This document shows, piece after piece, positions 1 to 12,689 of a stretch of 64,000 nucleotides of DNA. The notes beneath the pieces were generated by a model. It saw only the letters and a list, made by a program, of their open reading frames with translations, ran no database searches and was not told where the DNA came from. Location of the stretch: positions 7,401,737-7,465,736 of the forward strand of contig NC_079894.1 in assembly GCF_024868665.1 (NCBI RefSeq), read 5' to 3'. Both the position numbers and the translations under genes were made by a program. The stretch's first letter is position 1; each line of letters begins with the position of its first letter. Origin of the DNA: Triplophysa rosa (lineage: Eukaryota; Chordata; Actinopteri; Cypriniformes; Nemacheilidae).

Positions 1-244
1 CTCTACCATCAGGTCAGGCCATGAACTGCATCCTGCTCGCTGTGGTAACCTTGGAACAATGAGACAAGACTGGCTGAGAGTAGAGTACTGTTCTATACTC
101 TTTGATGCAACAAGTACATCAGTTGTGTTTTTGGTTCCCGTTGATCTAACTAATGCAGCCTAAACCCTCTTAAGATTTATATTATGGAAGAGTAGTGTAT
201 GCAAGATTAAAAAGATGCGTCTTTAGTCTAGATTTAAACTGACA

Positions 245-774
245 GAGTGTGTCATGGTTCTGCCCACCTTGTCTTGCTTTTCTTGGCCTAGTGGCAGAAC
301 CATGATAGAACCTCTTGTTTTATGTGGAGAGTGACGTTTTGTCCCTGTTGGTCTTCCACTCTCCGGTGTGGCGTCTTTTTTCCCGCCCTTTCGTCTCCTC
401 GTTATTGTTTGTTAATTAGTTCATGTCCTGCACCTGTCCCCTCTTGATTTATCCCCTTTATAATGCCCTTGTGTCTTCTGTCTCGTTCTGGTTCATTGTA
501 CTGTCGTGTGTGTGTCATATGTGGTGAGTTCCTGTCTTGTCAGTGTAGTTTAGTTATTTTGTATTTAATTCAAGTGTTGTCTTAGTCTGGTTAGGTGTAG
601 TTAGTCCTTGGTGTCAGGTTTTATACCCTTGTGTTTTGTTTTGTTACCCCCACGTGGGTCTTTGTTTTGTATTTATATTTTATTAAATGTCTTGTTAACC
701 CCTTACCCGCTGTCTGCACTTGGGTCCTCTGTCATTGTCTCCGTGTCCTCACCACCCACGTTCATGACAGAGTG
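245..774 (+). mobile_element. solo LTR, copy 1 of a family of three
   Basis: Element 250-769 (520 bp) starts TGTCATGG and ends TTCATGACA, flanked by the direct repeat GAGTG (245-249 and 770-774). The first 60 bp fold back (CATGGTTCTGCC against GGCAGAACCATG). It has a TATA-like CCCTTTATAAT near 457 and two 'CCCC(A/T)CGTGGG' blocks. The same structure recurs at 8112-8598 and 56458-57041. The LTR call rests on TG...CA ends, 5-6 bp duplications, and promoter and polyA-like motifs; no internal coding part is present. Confidence 0.7.
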
Positions 775-1095
775 TGTCTGCCTCCCGGACAGTGCAGGGA
801 AGACTATTCCAAAGTTTAGGTGCTAGATAGGAAAAGGATCTACCACCTGCACTTGATTTTGAAATTCTAGGTATTACCAACTGACAGGACGCCTGAGAGC
901 GTAATGCACGTAATGCACGCAATTTTAAGCCAAGGAAGTTTTATTTGTGCAGCACTTTTCAGAATCGGCAGAGCAAAAAACTCCCTAAGATGTTAGATAG
1001 AAAAGGGAGAAAACACTGGGAGAAACCAGACTATGCAATCTACACTTATGTCTCTTAAGGCCAGTGCAGACAATAATTTATACCACAATTTTGCC

Positions 1096-1098
1096 GTG

Positions 1099-1134
<36 letters not shown>

Positions 1135-1330
1135 TGTGTGTGCGTGTGCGTGCGTGTGTGTGTGTGCGTGTGCGTGCGTGTGTGTGTGTGCATGCTTGTC
1201 TGTGTGTGTGCGTACTTTGTGTACGTGTGTGCGTGCGTGCGTGCGTGCGCGTCCGTGTGTGTGTCTATGTCTATGTGTGTTAGTACGTGTGCATATTGTG
1301 TGTGTGGAGTGTTTTGTATGTGGGTATGTC
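1096..1330. repeat. GTGC/GT microsatellite
   Basis: Long run of GTGC and GT units, imperfect towards the right end. Cys/Val/Arg-rich open frames here are products of the repeat. Confidence 0.95.
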
Positions 1331-1444
1331 TGTCTTCTGTGTTTTCACCTTTTTCTTGTTTTTACAGGTATAACTTTAATTGTTTTGCTTAAAGTCAATA
1401 TGTCAATATGTCAATATGTCTTTGCAGTCAATATGTCTTATGTA

Positions 1445-1507
1445 CAGCTGCTTTATAACAATGAAAATTGTAAAAGCGCTATATAAATAAAGTTGAGTTG
1501 AGTTAAT
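1445..1507 (+). repeat. L2-type LINE 3' tail fragment
   Basis: Contains AAAAGCGCTATATAAATAAA followed by TTGAGTTGAG, matching the 3' ends of the two L2 copies at 57.2 and 62.36 kb. Only the tail is recognisable. Confidence 0.65.
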
Positions 1508-2916
1508 GCAGTCTCACGCAAAGCATGCTGGGAACCGAAAATCATTCTCAACAAATCGTGTTGTTTAAATTAAGTTAAATTAACTCAAAAGTAAGAATTA
1601 GTTACATGAACTCAAAATATTTAAGTTAGTACCATTTTTAACTAAAATTAAGTTTACACTAATTTACTTTAATTACTTTGCATATTCAGGTTTAAAGTGT
1701 GGAGCAAAATATAACGTAACGAGACATGCTCATAGACGACAGATTAACTGTCTGTGAGTCTTTGAAATTTGAAATGACTTTTACTACATGGCCAACCAAT
1801 AGAAGCACAGAAATGAAAGGATAACTGTGTGTTTGAGAGATGGAGACGGATGTAGAGATAGAGAGTTTACTTTTAAAATGTTGATACTAGCTTGTCTATC
1901 TTATACGCAATAAAATGTGTTATTTAGTGTTAGCCTCCTGTTATGGTTGCTCTGTGAAAATAACATCAAATTCATTTACAAGAATGAGCACAGATTGCTT
2001 TTTCTATGTTCCAGGCAAAACATTGCAGACATTAGCGTGTTGTCTTGCTAGCTATCGTTTTATTTTATGCATCACATAACTGCTATAAAATGGCCTGTCA
2101 ACCAAGACCCATCTAAGATAGGATGTATATTGTTTCAGACTGATATAAAAGACAGTTTAAATGTCACTTTCTAATCTGTTTTATACAATCATAACACAAC
2201 TATATCAGATGGAATTGTATGCTTCCTGGTTGTATGCTGAATGCATAGATTTTGAATTATCAATGGGATTGTGGGATCCATAACAAAGCATCTGTCTATA
2301 TGAGTGACACAGTGACCGGGGTGCAGGCTGTAGCAGAAGACATTAATTACATGTGCGTTCATGCTGAGAGCTTTGATCTGGGCCACAGGCTAAGCCCTGG
2401 CCATGGCAGCAGGTTTATGTCAGCGTAACAAGACAGGTCAGTGATCAATGTCTTTGGCATGCTGGTAGACACTCAGCAGTGGTGGCCCTCACTTCTTGCA
2501 GTGCCCTTGAAAAACTGCATGCAAATCAAATAGAGTGAAGTGCACTATGGTTGCCGGTTTTGATAAAACAAGGCAAATACTGTAGATAAAGAACGTTATT
2601 GTTTTACTGACACAGACTTTTTCCTTGAAGGCAAATTTCAAATAGAAATAAATAGCATAGAGGTGAACTCGTTAAGTTAAAAGTGAAAGATTATTATCAG
2701 AATCAGAAACAGAAAGAACTGTGTGCTTGACACATTTGTTTTAGTGACAGAAGCTTCCAGTGCACATACAGGTTAAAAGTGGCAAGGCACAGGTAACAAA
2801 ACCTAAAAAATAAATGTGAGAGACAATACACATTTGACAAAAATGACAATAATTAATTATGATTTATTATCCCATGTGTGTATACTGTAAATCAATGTTA
2901 TCATATCTGTCAAAAA
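1508..2916. other. AT-rich non-coding DNA, nothing recognised
   Basis: No exon-like, tRNA-like or transposon-end signal seen apart from short low-complexity A/T stretches. Confidence 0.5.
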
Positions 2917-3903
2917 CACTGGGCCTCATTCATAAAACATTCATAAATCTATGAGTAAATTCTGAGTAATCTGCGAGTAAAACAGACCGTCCCGAAGACT
3001 TTCCTCCGGATTCACAAATACTTCATAAACGTCAGATTTGATAGTAAAATGTATGTATGTTAATGAATTCCAATCACTGATCAACAGGGCGCGCATGCAC
3101 GCTCATTCACAATTAGCATAATCCCCACCTATGAATTACATTTACGCACATTACTATCTAGGAATGCCGGAATCCTCTGGACTTCATTCTCTGGTTTGGC
3201 TATATTATATTGCATAAATTCATAAGATACTAATAGGCTACGTGCTTACCAATAAATTAATCAATTAAACTTTGTCCACCAAAGTGTTTTTAGCCAGCTA
3301 AAATAATACAACCTGGTGCTCTTCTAAAATGACCAGCTGGTGGCGCCTGAGAATGCTTTGGAGGCACTGCGCGTTATTCCGGAGATGCGTTGGTTGGTGT
3401 GATTAAGAATATCCGCAACAGTTAGCCTACTTGTTAGTATCTTATTTTAAAGAATATTACTTAATATGAAAATGCAGTAACTGTTAATATTAACTTCTCC
3501 ATTGTTGTGTATGATGGTTGGTCAATGTAGTGTTTGTCCCACCTCTTCTCCACTGGGATTGGACGGCTGTGTAAAAAAGGACAGTGACGAGCTCTGCGTT
3601 TTACTCAAAGTTAAAAAGTAAAAAATGATAAACGACAGGGCAAAAGAACTTGTGAAATATCATTATGATACATAGTGCATCAAAATGCAGTTTCATCAGT
3701 TTGTCTTAAAGAATACACAATGTTACATGCAGTTTTACACAATATTTACACGTGGTATGGAACAGGTGTACATTTCTTTCGTACCAACTAACATTTTGAA
3801 AATACGAACATTTTCATGAATACGAAAATGTACGTCAAAAAGACTTTACGAATGATTTACACAAAAAATCGTTCTGCTCGTGTTTCATGAATAAGGCCCA
3901 TTG
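2917..3903. mobile_element. non-autonomous TIR element, GGYCTCATTYATAAA group, copy 1
   Basis: Element 2922-3898 (977 bp). Left end GGCCTCATTCATAAAACA, right end TGTTTCATGAATAAGGCC: 18-bp inverted ends with three mismatches. Flanks CACTG (2917-2921) and CATTG (3899-3903) look like a 5-bp target duplication with one mismatch. No transposase ORF. Related ends occur at 54298-55608. Superfamily not assigned. Confidence 0.65.
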
Positions 3904-6600
3904 TGTGTGAAAAATCACTTAGTGCACCTTTAATCCCTGGATATCCTCATTGGCACACAAAGATCTCATCTCTAAAAAAGTCCATATCTGTTATCTTTAC
4001 TTTAGAAAATTAATGTTTTCCCCAAAGAAAAAACTACTTTGACCATCATTACGAACCAATAAAGGCTCTCATTAAAGCAAATCTCTTGACTTTTGGTAAA
4101 CGATTAAAGCTTCTTTGCTGTTGATAAGATCAGCCATTTTCTCAACCTCTCTGAAAGACTGCCACTAATCTGAGCAAAGAGATGGCACTGAATCTTATCT
4201 CCCTTTATATGGAGCAACACTGTGCTTAGATGTCATGTGAAATAAAGAAAAGCTGATTTGAGAGTATCTAATAGTGCCCATTTACAGCAACACACCTTGT
4301 ATGTCCAATGGCTTTGATACATTGCCCTTTATGAGAACTCTTCCAAAAAAAGACCCGTAAAACAGATGCCAAATTGCTACAATTTTAATACTGTCTGTGG
4401 TAATTGGCTTTATGAATTATGAATGGTTCTCACTGTCTCATTTGCTTCTTTAAAAAAATGACAATTAAAATATGGGATTTCGTAAGATCCAAATTAGAAG
4501 GGCAATTAACACACCAAAGCAGAACGGTTACCAATGACAATTGGTATAATGGTCCTCAATTAATTGAGGCTATCACCATTTCATGTAGTCAAATCATTAA
4601 GAGCCAATACATCATTAAAGATTAATTTGTCTTATTTCCTTCCCTTCATACTGTAGAAATGTATTATGCTGCATTGTGCATTTGATCTAGTGCATACACT
4701 GATCTACATGGCATGGACGTGTAAGAATAATAATAGAAAGTGGCATCACAACAAAAAAGATCCTTTTGGAGGTTGCTTTTTACAAATATGGTTGCTTTCT
4801 TTGCTACAAAGTATGCAAAAAGACAGTAAGTCAGATGAGTACTTAGTATTCATGATATAACAGGCAAACGGTACACAAACAACATGGCGACATTTTGAAA
4901 TGTGTGACAAGTAGACACTTTGCTATGAGAAAGTTGTTCCTTGACAACAAAGTTAATAAATTGTATTGATTTTGCAACCATTAATTAATTCAGTGGATAT
5001 TGACAAAAGACAATGCTATGAAGAACAGAATGTAGAAAGACCATGAAAAAATTATGCGCAGTTTCCAAACCAATCTGTAATATGGAAAAATAATGCAGAG
5101 AACGTGTGAAGACTGATATGCTTTAATGCTTTAAAGAACATTAAAGGCTGTTGAGTAGATACGGATGCCCATTTAAACACATTACAATGATTTGTCTCTG
5201 TTGGGGACATCTGTACCACCTTAAGGCCATTTTAAATGAAATCGTATTCTGAGCAATAACAGTGAACCATTAACTGACCCTGCCATGTTTACATGCATCC
5301 ACTGCTAAGATATTTGGAGACTATCCTGAGGACATGGTTTTGTGTCTTACTGCATTTATGTTGTGGTATTGTGAGGGCTTGTCTCTAATTTCAATTACGT
5401 TACTAACCTGCCAGAATTAGATTTCTTCTGCCTTTTTTATCTTGAGTTGTACAATACACTTGATGCAAAGTAACAATGCAAACATATGCACATGTACCAG
5501 AAGATACAATTTTCCGTTTCCGGTATGAGGATGCTGTGCACATTTGGCTGCTGCTTCATACTGCACTGTTTGTTTGTTTTGTTTTGTCTTGTTTAAACTG
5601 TTTGTTATACATCTTTCACACTTATAAATGGACTTCAACTTTAATCTGACTTTAACTGGACAATTCAATGTGCAGAGGTGGTGTGCCCCACTACAGTATG
5701 TAGCTTGTTGTGGTGTTTCATCCGTACCTGAACCTGCTGGCCTGTGTCCCTGGAGGGAGTTCTTTCGCTTGTTGTTTGGGGTCCTGGAGTTTGCATTCTA
5801 TAATGCTTGACTTGAGGCATAATTTGACGCAGGTTGTTCAATGTGTCGCTCTATGAGCAACTACTTTAGTTGCTGCATTTTTGTTTTACTGTTCCTGCTC
5901 CGAAGACGTTTTGGTCAGATAATTGTATATTTCTCACGTTGGTACCATAATTGTTTGTGATGTTTGATATGCATGTTGTATAACACATTATTGTACAGGT
6001 TTGTTGCTTATGCATGTGCATGTGCATGTCTGTATGTGTCAGGTGTAGGCTCAATTAAACTGTAATGTCCCCACAAAGATATTAAAATCCAAATACATTG
6101 TGGGGACCAGCCAGCAGTCCCCAAAAAGGAAACTGATAATCATACTAAATAATGCTGAAAAATTTTTCAATTGTAAATTTGAAAATCTGAAAATGCTGAA
6201 ATCTGAAAATGTACAGGTTTATGTGCAGAAATTGACTGGCATGTCTATTTTTCAAGAGATAATACAAGCTGGATTCAACATTCTCATTAGATCCCAACAG
6301 ATAATAAGTTAATTGATAATAAGTAATAATATTAATTTAAGTTTAAAATAAATTAACAATGGCAGCTAATATTAAAACATTTATCAAAAGTCTATTCAAA
6401 TCCAGATGGGGTAAACTTTTTGTTATGAATCCATTCTGTAAAGCACTGGAGAGCAAATACTGAAAAATGTGCCCTCTTAATGTAGGCTACATAAATCAAG
6501 TCTTTGCTGTGATGCAAAAGTAAAAAATCCTCTTACAAAAATCTGTCACTCTGGCTTAGTTTAACATGACAGACTTAATGTTATTCAAAACACCACTATT
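3904..6600. other. gene-free DNA with a possible conserved non-coding block (about 4040-4630)
   Basis: No coding signal. Around 4040-4630 the sequence is repeat-poor and rich in TAAT/ATTA and CAATTAA cores (for example TCAATTAATTGAGG near 4557), the look of developmental enhancer DNA in fish; this is inference only. A short hairpin with GTCCCCACAA / TTGTGGGGAC lies near 6067-6105. Confidence 0.3.
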
Positions 6601-7075
6601 TTTAGCTACTATTTTCTCATTATATTAAAATAACTTTCTTCCATGTTTAAAAACTCTCAAATTCCAGATAAAAATATTGTTTCTATTTGTATTTATTTGT
6701 AGTAAATGAGAACTGGAGAAACAAGTGAAAATAACAGAAAAGAGTTTTTTCAGACCTCAAATACTGCAAAGAAAACAATTCACTTTTAAGCAATACAACA
6801 GTAATATTTGTACATGTATTTAGGGAAAGTAAAAAAATTTTTAAGTAGTAAACCTTTGATTTGTATCACAGTTTTCATGTGTCTTGTCATGCTGTCAGTC
6901 TTTCACATTGCTGTTTGATGATTTCCAATCATCCAGCCATTTATACCATGTATGTCACTCCTGTTGTTTTTGTTGAAATTCAACAGACACTGGAATGAAA
7001 TGACCACAATTCTTAGAATTACTGATTAAATAAAAATTTGGAAAGGTCTTTTAATTTTTTTCCTTGGCTGTATAT
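6600..7075. mobile_element. mariner-like MITE, 5'-truncated copy
   Basis: Shares blocks such as GAACTGGAGAAACAAGTGAA, CAGACCTCAAATACTGCAAA and CAGTTTTCATGTGTCTTGTC with the copies at 23.5 and 53.7 kb, ending near 7075 in TTTCCTTGGCTGTAT. The left inverted end is missing. Confidence 0.6.
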
Positions 7076-7873
7076 ATGTTACATGTGCTCCATATCAGAT
7101 GGGTCTGTATGGGTTTCATCTACAACTATTCTTTTATAAATGTATTTCCTATATGAACATTGCTGATTTTTTTGTTTGTTTAAAGAAAATGTCGTTTTTT
7201 AGCACCCAATTCCAGGGTTTACGGTTCAGGACAAACTTGTGATTGATGTCTCATGCAGTCTCTGAATTTAAATGTTTACTCTTGAGCTGTGTGAATAGGC
7301 ATAACTGTAAGGAACAATGATTTCTCTTTCCCATAAGCCATATGCTTGTTCCCTAGAGCAAGAAACAATTTAGTGAGTCACAAGCAAAGCAAAGAACATG
7401 CGACATCCTACAATCTCTAGAAGTCCAATATGTGCCTTATGCGCATTTGATAAATCACACAAACAAGAGTGAATCATCTGAGCACAAGGCTGAACTATGA
7501 GAGCTAAATTCAAACACAAAACAATTTCATTTCAGCACGAGTTGTTGCTGATAAGAGGAATGGGGTTGTTAAGGTTACATTCACACTTATGTGCTTGATG
7601 GATGTTTTTCTTTTAACTAAAGCAACATAGGAAATTTATAAGAGTCCATTACAGCTGAAGTCACTGTAATGTCATTTAAGTTCACATTTCAGACAATTCT
7701 TTTGAAAACCAGCGTGCATTGAAGCCCTCAGTAACCCAATCAAAATGACTGCTTGAATTTACTGTACTGGACAAGACTATTTAAGAAAAACAGCTAATAT
7801 CTACATTTTTTTTCACCCACAAACTAAATATTAACAAGTTTAAAGCCATTAAGAGAAAACTGTAATAAAGACA
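7076..7873. other. gene-free DNA, nothing recognised
   Basis: AT-rich, no coding, RNA or clear mobile-element signal. Confidence 0.5.
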
Positions 7874-8710
7874 TTAAAGGGATACTTCACCTAAAAGTGA
7901 AAATTCTGTCATAAATTACTCACCTTCGAGTTGTTCCAAATCTGTATATATTTATTTGTTCTGATGAACACAGAGAAAGATATTTGGAAGAATGCTTAGA
8001 TCTTGTCCCCCATTGACTCCCACAAAAGAAGACATTTTGAAGATTGTAGAACAGCAAATAGTTCTGGGGCACTTTTAAGGGGCACCTTTGTATTTTTTCC
8101 TACTATGGTAGTGTCATGATCCTGCCTCACCTTGTCATGCTTTTCTAGTCTTGTGGCAGGGTCATGACAGTCCCACGTGTTTAGTGTGGAGAGAGACATC
8201 GCATTGTTTGTTTTGGCATGCCATGCGCTCTCTCCCTGTCCCCACCCCCTCGTTTAGCTTCACATCAGTGTTTGATTCCCCTCACCTGCCCCTGGTTAAT
8301 TATTCTTTGTTAGTTCCCCTATTTAATCCTATCACAATTACCTTGTGACTTGCTTTACTTACTGCTGATAATTGTTCCTGCCTACCTTGTCTTGTTCCTG
8401 CCTTGTGTCTAGTTTAGTTAATCCTCTTTCTCTGTTTTTGCCCCCTCGTGGGAAGTCTTTGTTTTACAGTCTTGTTTTTGAAGTTAGTATTGTTTAGTTT
8501 TTGTTTTACCCCATCGTGGGTCTTTTGTTTGTTAAATAAAGTTTTGTGTTTTACAACCGCTGCCAGCGCTTGGGTTCTGCCTTCCCCCGATCATGACAGG
8601 TAGTCAAAGGAGGGCAAAACCTGTCTCTAGAAATTCATACAGATTTGGAACAACTCGAAGGTGACTAAATGATGACAGAATTTTCATTTTTGAGTGAAGT
8701 GTCCCTTTAA
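7874..8710. mobile_element. TTAA-flanked MITE split by a solo LTR
   Basis: TTAA at 7874-7877 and 8707-8710 bracket inverted ends AGGGATACTTCACC and GAGTGAAGTGTCCCT. The arms (GAAAATTCTGTCAT..., ACTCACCTTCGAGTTGTTCC) pair with the right side. Ends and TTAA duplication suggest a piggyBac- or Kolobok-type non-autonomous element. The MITE alone is about 337 bp; the rest is a solo LTR. Confidence 0.8.
8107..8603 (+). mobile_element. solo LTR, copy 2, inside a MITE
   Basis: Element 8112-8598 (487 bp) begins TGTCATGATC and ends GATCATGACA, a perfect 10-bp inverted terminus, with direct repeat GGTAG on both sides. It has a TATA-like CCTATTTAATCC near 8318, AATAAA near 8534, and the same 5' fold-back as copy 1. 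Confidence 0.8.
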
Positions 8711-8742
8711 ATGTTCAGCAGATCACACTTAATCCAACATAT

Positions 8743-8976
8743 GGGCCCAGTTTCACAGACAAGGTCTTAAGGCTAGTCCCAGATTTAAATGAATGTTTGA
8801 GCTGTCTCAGTTGAAAATAACTTTCCCTAGCATATCTTAAAATATGTCAGTGCCATTGTTTTGCCTAAAGATGCACATGTTTCTTTATAAAGCATTTTTA
8901 TAAAAGTGATTTAAATATCCTAATCCAAATAAGGTATAGTCCTGGTTTAAGATAGCCTTGTCTGTGAAACCGGACC
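8743..8976. mobile_element. short TIR MITE
   Basis: Left end GGGCCCAGTTTCACAGACAA, right end TTGTCTGTGAAACCGGACC: inverted ends of about 20 bp around a 234-bp non-coding element, with further pairing of AAGGTCTTAAG-type segments inside. Confidence 0.65.
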
Positions 8977-11177
8977 ATGGTGTCATGTGCGACTACATTT
9001 AGGTAAGGTGAAAAAGACATTGACCTTTACTTTTTATTGTTAGACTGATTTAATCATCTTCAGAGTAAAAGTTTTATCCCATTCTATTATTACAAGAAGC
9101 TATTTCCATACCCTTGCATAACTTGACATTTTCATAACCATTTCTACGTAATTTTGTGATGGTACGGCACTTCACAGCATTGCTAAAATGGGCTTTGTTC
9201 TGGTTTGTCAAATTTCCTGCTTTAAATGTGAAGATGAAAAGGAGACATAAAAGAATGACTATACAGTGTGTAAAAATACTAGATTTTATGTTTTGAGGCG
9301 ATATGAATCTTAGGCTCTCTCAACATTTAATTTACAGAAAAATGTTTTGTTAAGTGTGCTTCACGTGGTAACATCTAAACTAGCTGGTAAATTCAAACAT
9401 GATTAAATCAATGTTCAAATAAAAATAGCCTTTAAGGTTTAGTAGAAAACGGATCCTTGTTACCATTTTCGACGTCTGCTGTTTCATTGGAAAAAGCTTC
9501 ACATGATGTATAACAGCTGCATTTGTCTTTTTACTCTCCTCTGCCAACAATTGCTCCCATATTATCAGCACTGCAATCTTGCATCTTGGTCCCTAGAACT
9601 AAATGTCTGCTTCTGGTCAAATGGTCCATTACCCTGTCTGCTCCTCTCTGCTCTCTTGCATTAGTTATTATATCCCATTGGATCAGACCCAGCTCAGATA
9701 CTGTGCCAAGGTCACATGGCTAATACAATTTAGTGATCCTCAAAACAGCACTTTCCCACTGGCAAAGAACTGCACTGTCAAGTGGTCTGCAATAAGGCGC
9801 CAAGGCTCCTCCACTCTTTTCAAGGTTTTCGCTCTCCTACTTTACCACAGTTTTGCGAATAGGCCATACATTTCTTGGGTTAAGCAATTGTGCCCTGTCG
9901 CTGATTTATTTAGCCAAGTCTCTGTTTTTAAATCTCATACAGGTCTAATTTTTCTCAACAAAAACACCAAAAATAAGAAGTTGCATTTGAGTTTGGAAAT
10001 CTGCTGTCATGATTGATACCATTAATGAGCTGCAAAAGCTACAGAAACAGTGGGGAATTCACAAAGAATTAATTGCGAGTAGCACTGGCGAAATTGGGCC
10101 TGGATATAATGCCCTTCTCCATCATTTGCTCATCATGTGATGAATAACTGCTGCTGTCATGATTAATAGAACCTAACACAAGGTACACAAACATCCCCTT
10201 TAAAAAAAGTTCAGTTTACTGCCTGCTTTCTGTGGGCGGTAATAGCATAATGTTAACAGCCAAGAAAACAGCAGAGTTTTATGAATAAAGCTCAATCTAT
10301 AGCAGGGTTATTTAAGTGCGACTTGTGAACACGTCATGAATATATTTCGTGAAATACCACATGCTAAACTTTTGCCCTGTAGTATATATTACAGATTTTT
10401 TATTTACTTTTGCTGATGACAGTGGTTAGTGATTGATTGATGGGAGTCAGCAGAGAGATGGAAGTTAATGGATCCATCCACGAGCCAATTAACCCTGCGG
10501 TTAGTCTGATCTGCTAAAAGTTGGGCTTAGTCTAGAGGTGGGAATTTATTAAACACATTGATCTCTCTCTAGGGTCCAATCTCTGCCTAAAATAAGGTAA
10601 TGAGATGCTTGGGTAATTATTTTGTCGGCTTTCTTCATTTCGCAAAAGTAATCATTGCTGTACGGTTACAACTTCTGGCACAGGCAGTGTGTGATTGTTT
10701 TCTAGATGGGATTTGAGGTTCTCTAACAAATCAAAGCCTCATTACTCAAAAACTTACTAAGAAATGCCTCTAAACTCCTTCATGTTGTTTTGAATGGTTT
10801 ATCGGTTACTTTGAAGCCATAAATTGTAAAGTAATGGCATTTCTATTTTCAAATGCCAACATACACATTTATTTACGCATTTAAAAATGGCCAGCAGGCT
10901 GGTATTATAACAATATATCACCATTCATTCACACTCGAACCAAACCCAAGAACTGCCCAGCCAAATCTAATTATGTTGTTTATCACTACCTGGAAGATTA
11001 TTACCTTTTACATATGCATGCTGGTTTGTCAGATACCTGGATTGATGTTTGCCTGTGTTCGCCTCCTTCTGAAAATTATATTGTGTCAGGAGATGTTATG
11101 AAATGAGCCACAGAACATGAGGTGAATTCATGAAGTCAATCTTTTGACCAAAGGCAAATTACTGAGCTATAACTAGC
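8977..11177. other. gene-free DNA with a possible conserved non-coding block (about 10010-10640)
   Basis: No coding signal. 10010-10640 is repeat-poor with several homeodomain-like TAAT sites and motifs such as GGTAATTATTTTG; candidate regulatory DNA by appearance only. Confidence 0.3.
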
Positions 11178-11470
11178 TGTAGAAAAAAAAAGACACCAAA
11201 ATTATTAACAGTTTTTCTTAATTTACTAATTATAGGTACTTATGTGTTTAATGACATGCTCATTTGTTTCATTCTGTGAACTAGTGACAACATTTCCTAA
11301 ATTGCTAATGAAAATGTTTTTGCATGTATTTTAGGACTGTTAAAAAATTATACTTTTTTTACAACTTTCATATGTCTTTGCATTCTCTCAGTCTTTCACA
11401 TTGCTGTTGGATGACTTTGTCATTCCTGAGGTTTGTTTCTTTGTCTCTTAAATCTCAAAAGATCCTAAAT
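11178..11470. mobile_element. mariner-like MITE, diverged fragment
   Basis: Left part GCTGTAGAAAAAAAAAGACACC followed by CAGTTTTTCTTAATTTACTA; right part CAGTCTTTCACATTGCTGTT, GGATGACTTTGTCATTCCTG. Same order of blocks as the copies at 23.5 and 53.7 kb. Confidence 0.55.
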
Positions 11471-12689
11471 ATGTGCAGCATAAAACATTATTGATCAAAC
11501 ATCATTTTCTGTCGCGCCCTGTTGTTTTTTTATATGGGTTCTGTGTTATTTATGCCAGTACAGTATGTGCATTAGAAAATGGAGCAGTTAAATAATAAAA
11601 ATGCCCTTCTATGACTGTATGAAACTACTACAGCCTGAAATTCTGAACACTTTACAGGTCAGGGATGCCTTGTTTAATCTGTTGGGTTATATGCCCCTTG
11701 GAATTTATTGAAGTCTTTATATTCACTTAGGTGAGCCAATCAAAGCTCTCACACAACATGAAGGAAAACGTTTTATGAAGGATTAATAGCTCTTATTTTT
11801 ATGCTTCATCTGAAGTGTATCCAAAGGATGAGGATTTTTTATGATCTTTCTTTTTATTTAAAAGGGGGCGGGGAACAAAAATGCCAAAAGTTTCCAAAAA
11901 CCTACATTAATTATACTTGAACAATGTGGTTTATTTGATTTTCTGTCAATATCACATTCAGATACTGAACCTCAAAAAAATATATACATATACAGTATAT
12001 ATTCAAAGCATCCTTACTTGCTGAGGTATGCAACATGCAGCTTCAACACTTCCAGAGTAACAGCCTCTACACAGCGTAAATTAGTGTGTGAAGCCTTTAG
12101 CATAACATTGATGCAAATCTTCCTGTAAGTCATGCAGCATATTTAAATGTGGTTTATACCTCTGTGAGAAACCCTAGAGGGCTCCATTCCGCACCCTCTG
12201 TTGCCCGACAGGAGTGAAAGCCCCACTCATTTAGCGGCGAATGGGGTATATGCATACGGGTTGATGACGTACTTCCGCTAAAATCTAAGTCAGGCTGTTA
12301 CATCCGGCACCATAGGGAACTATGGCCTTTCGCTTCAGGACGCACATAGGATTACGATCAAACAACTTGAGTCCAATTATTCAAACACTTCGCCATACAT
12401 CGGCAACCAAAAAGGAAAAGCACTTCAGGCTATCCGTTTCAAGGTTCATCAACAAATACCAGTACTTTAAATGGAAACTCTAGAACTTGGAGTAATCTCA
12501 TAATGAGCGCGTTTGGAACATATCTGACAAGGATGTAAACAACAACACTGTCAATTTATCTTTGTCTCCATCCTTTTCTCGCAGCTTAAAGGCCGCGCAC
12601 CATTCATACGGGACTGCGCAGCTGCAGACTGCTCGGCTTATTAAAGTTCCGCGAGAGGGATTTGTTAGCTACTGTTTCTAATCACTCTC
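11471..12689. other. gene-free DNA, nothing recognised
   Basis: Contains one GC-rich patch around 12180-12330 but no supported exon, promoter or RNA gene. Confidence 0.4.

Noticed and set aside
1033..1486. Cys/Val/Arg-rich open reading frames
   Set aside because: They are translations of the GT/GTGC microsatellite and shift freely between frames.
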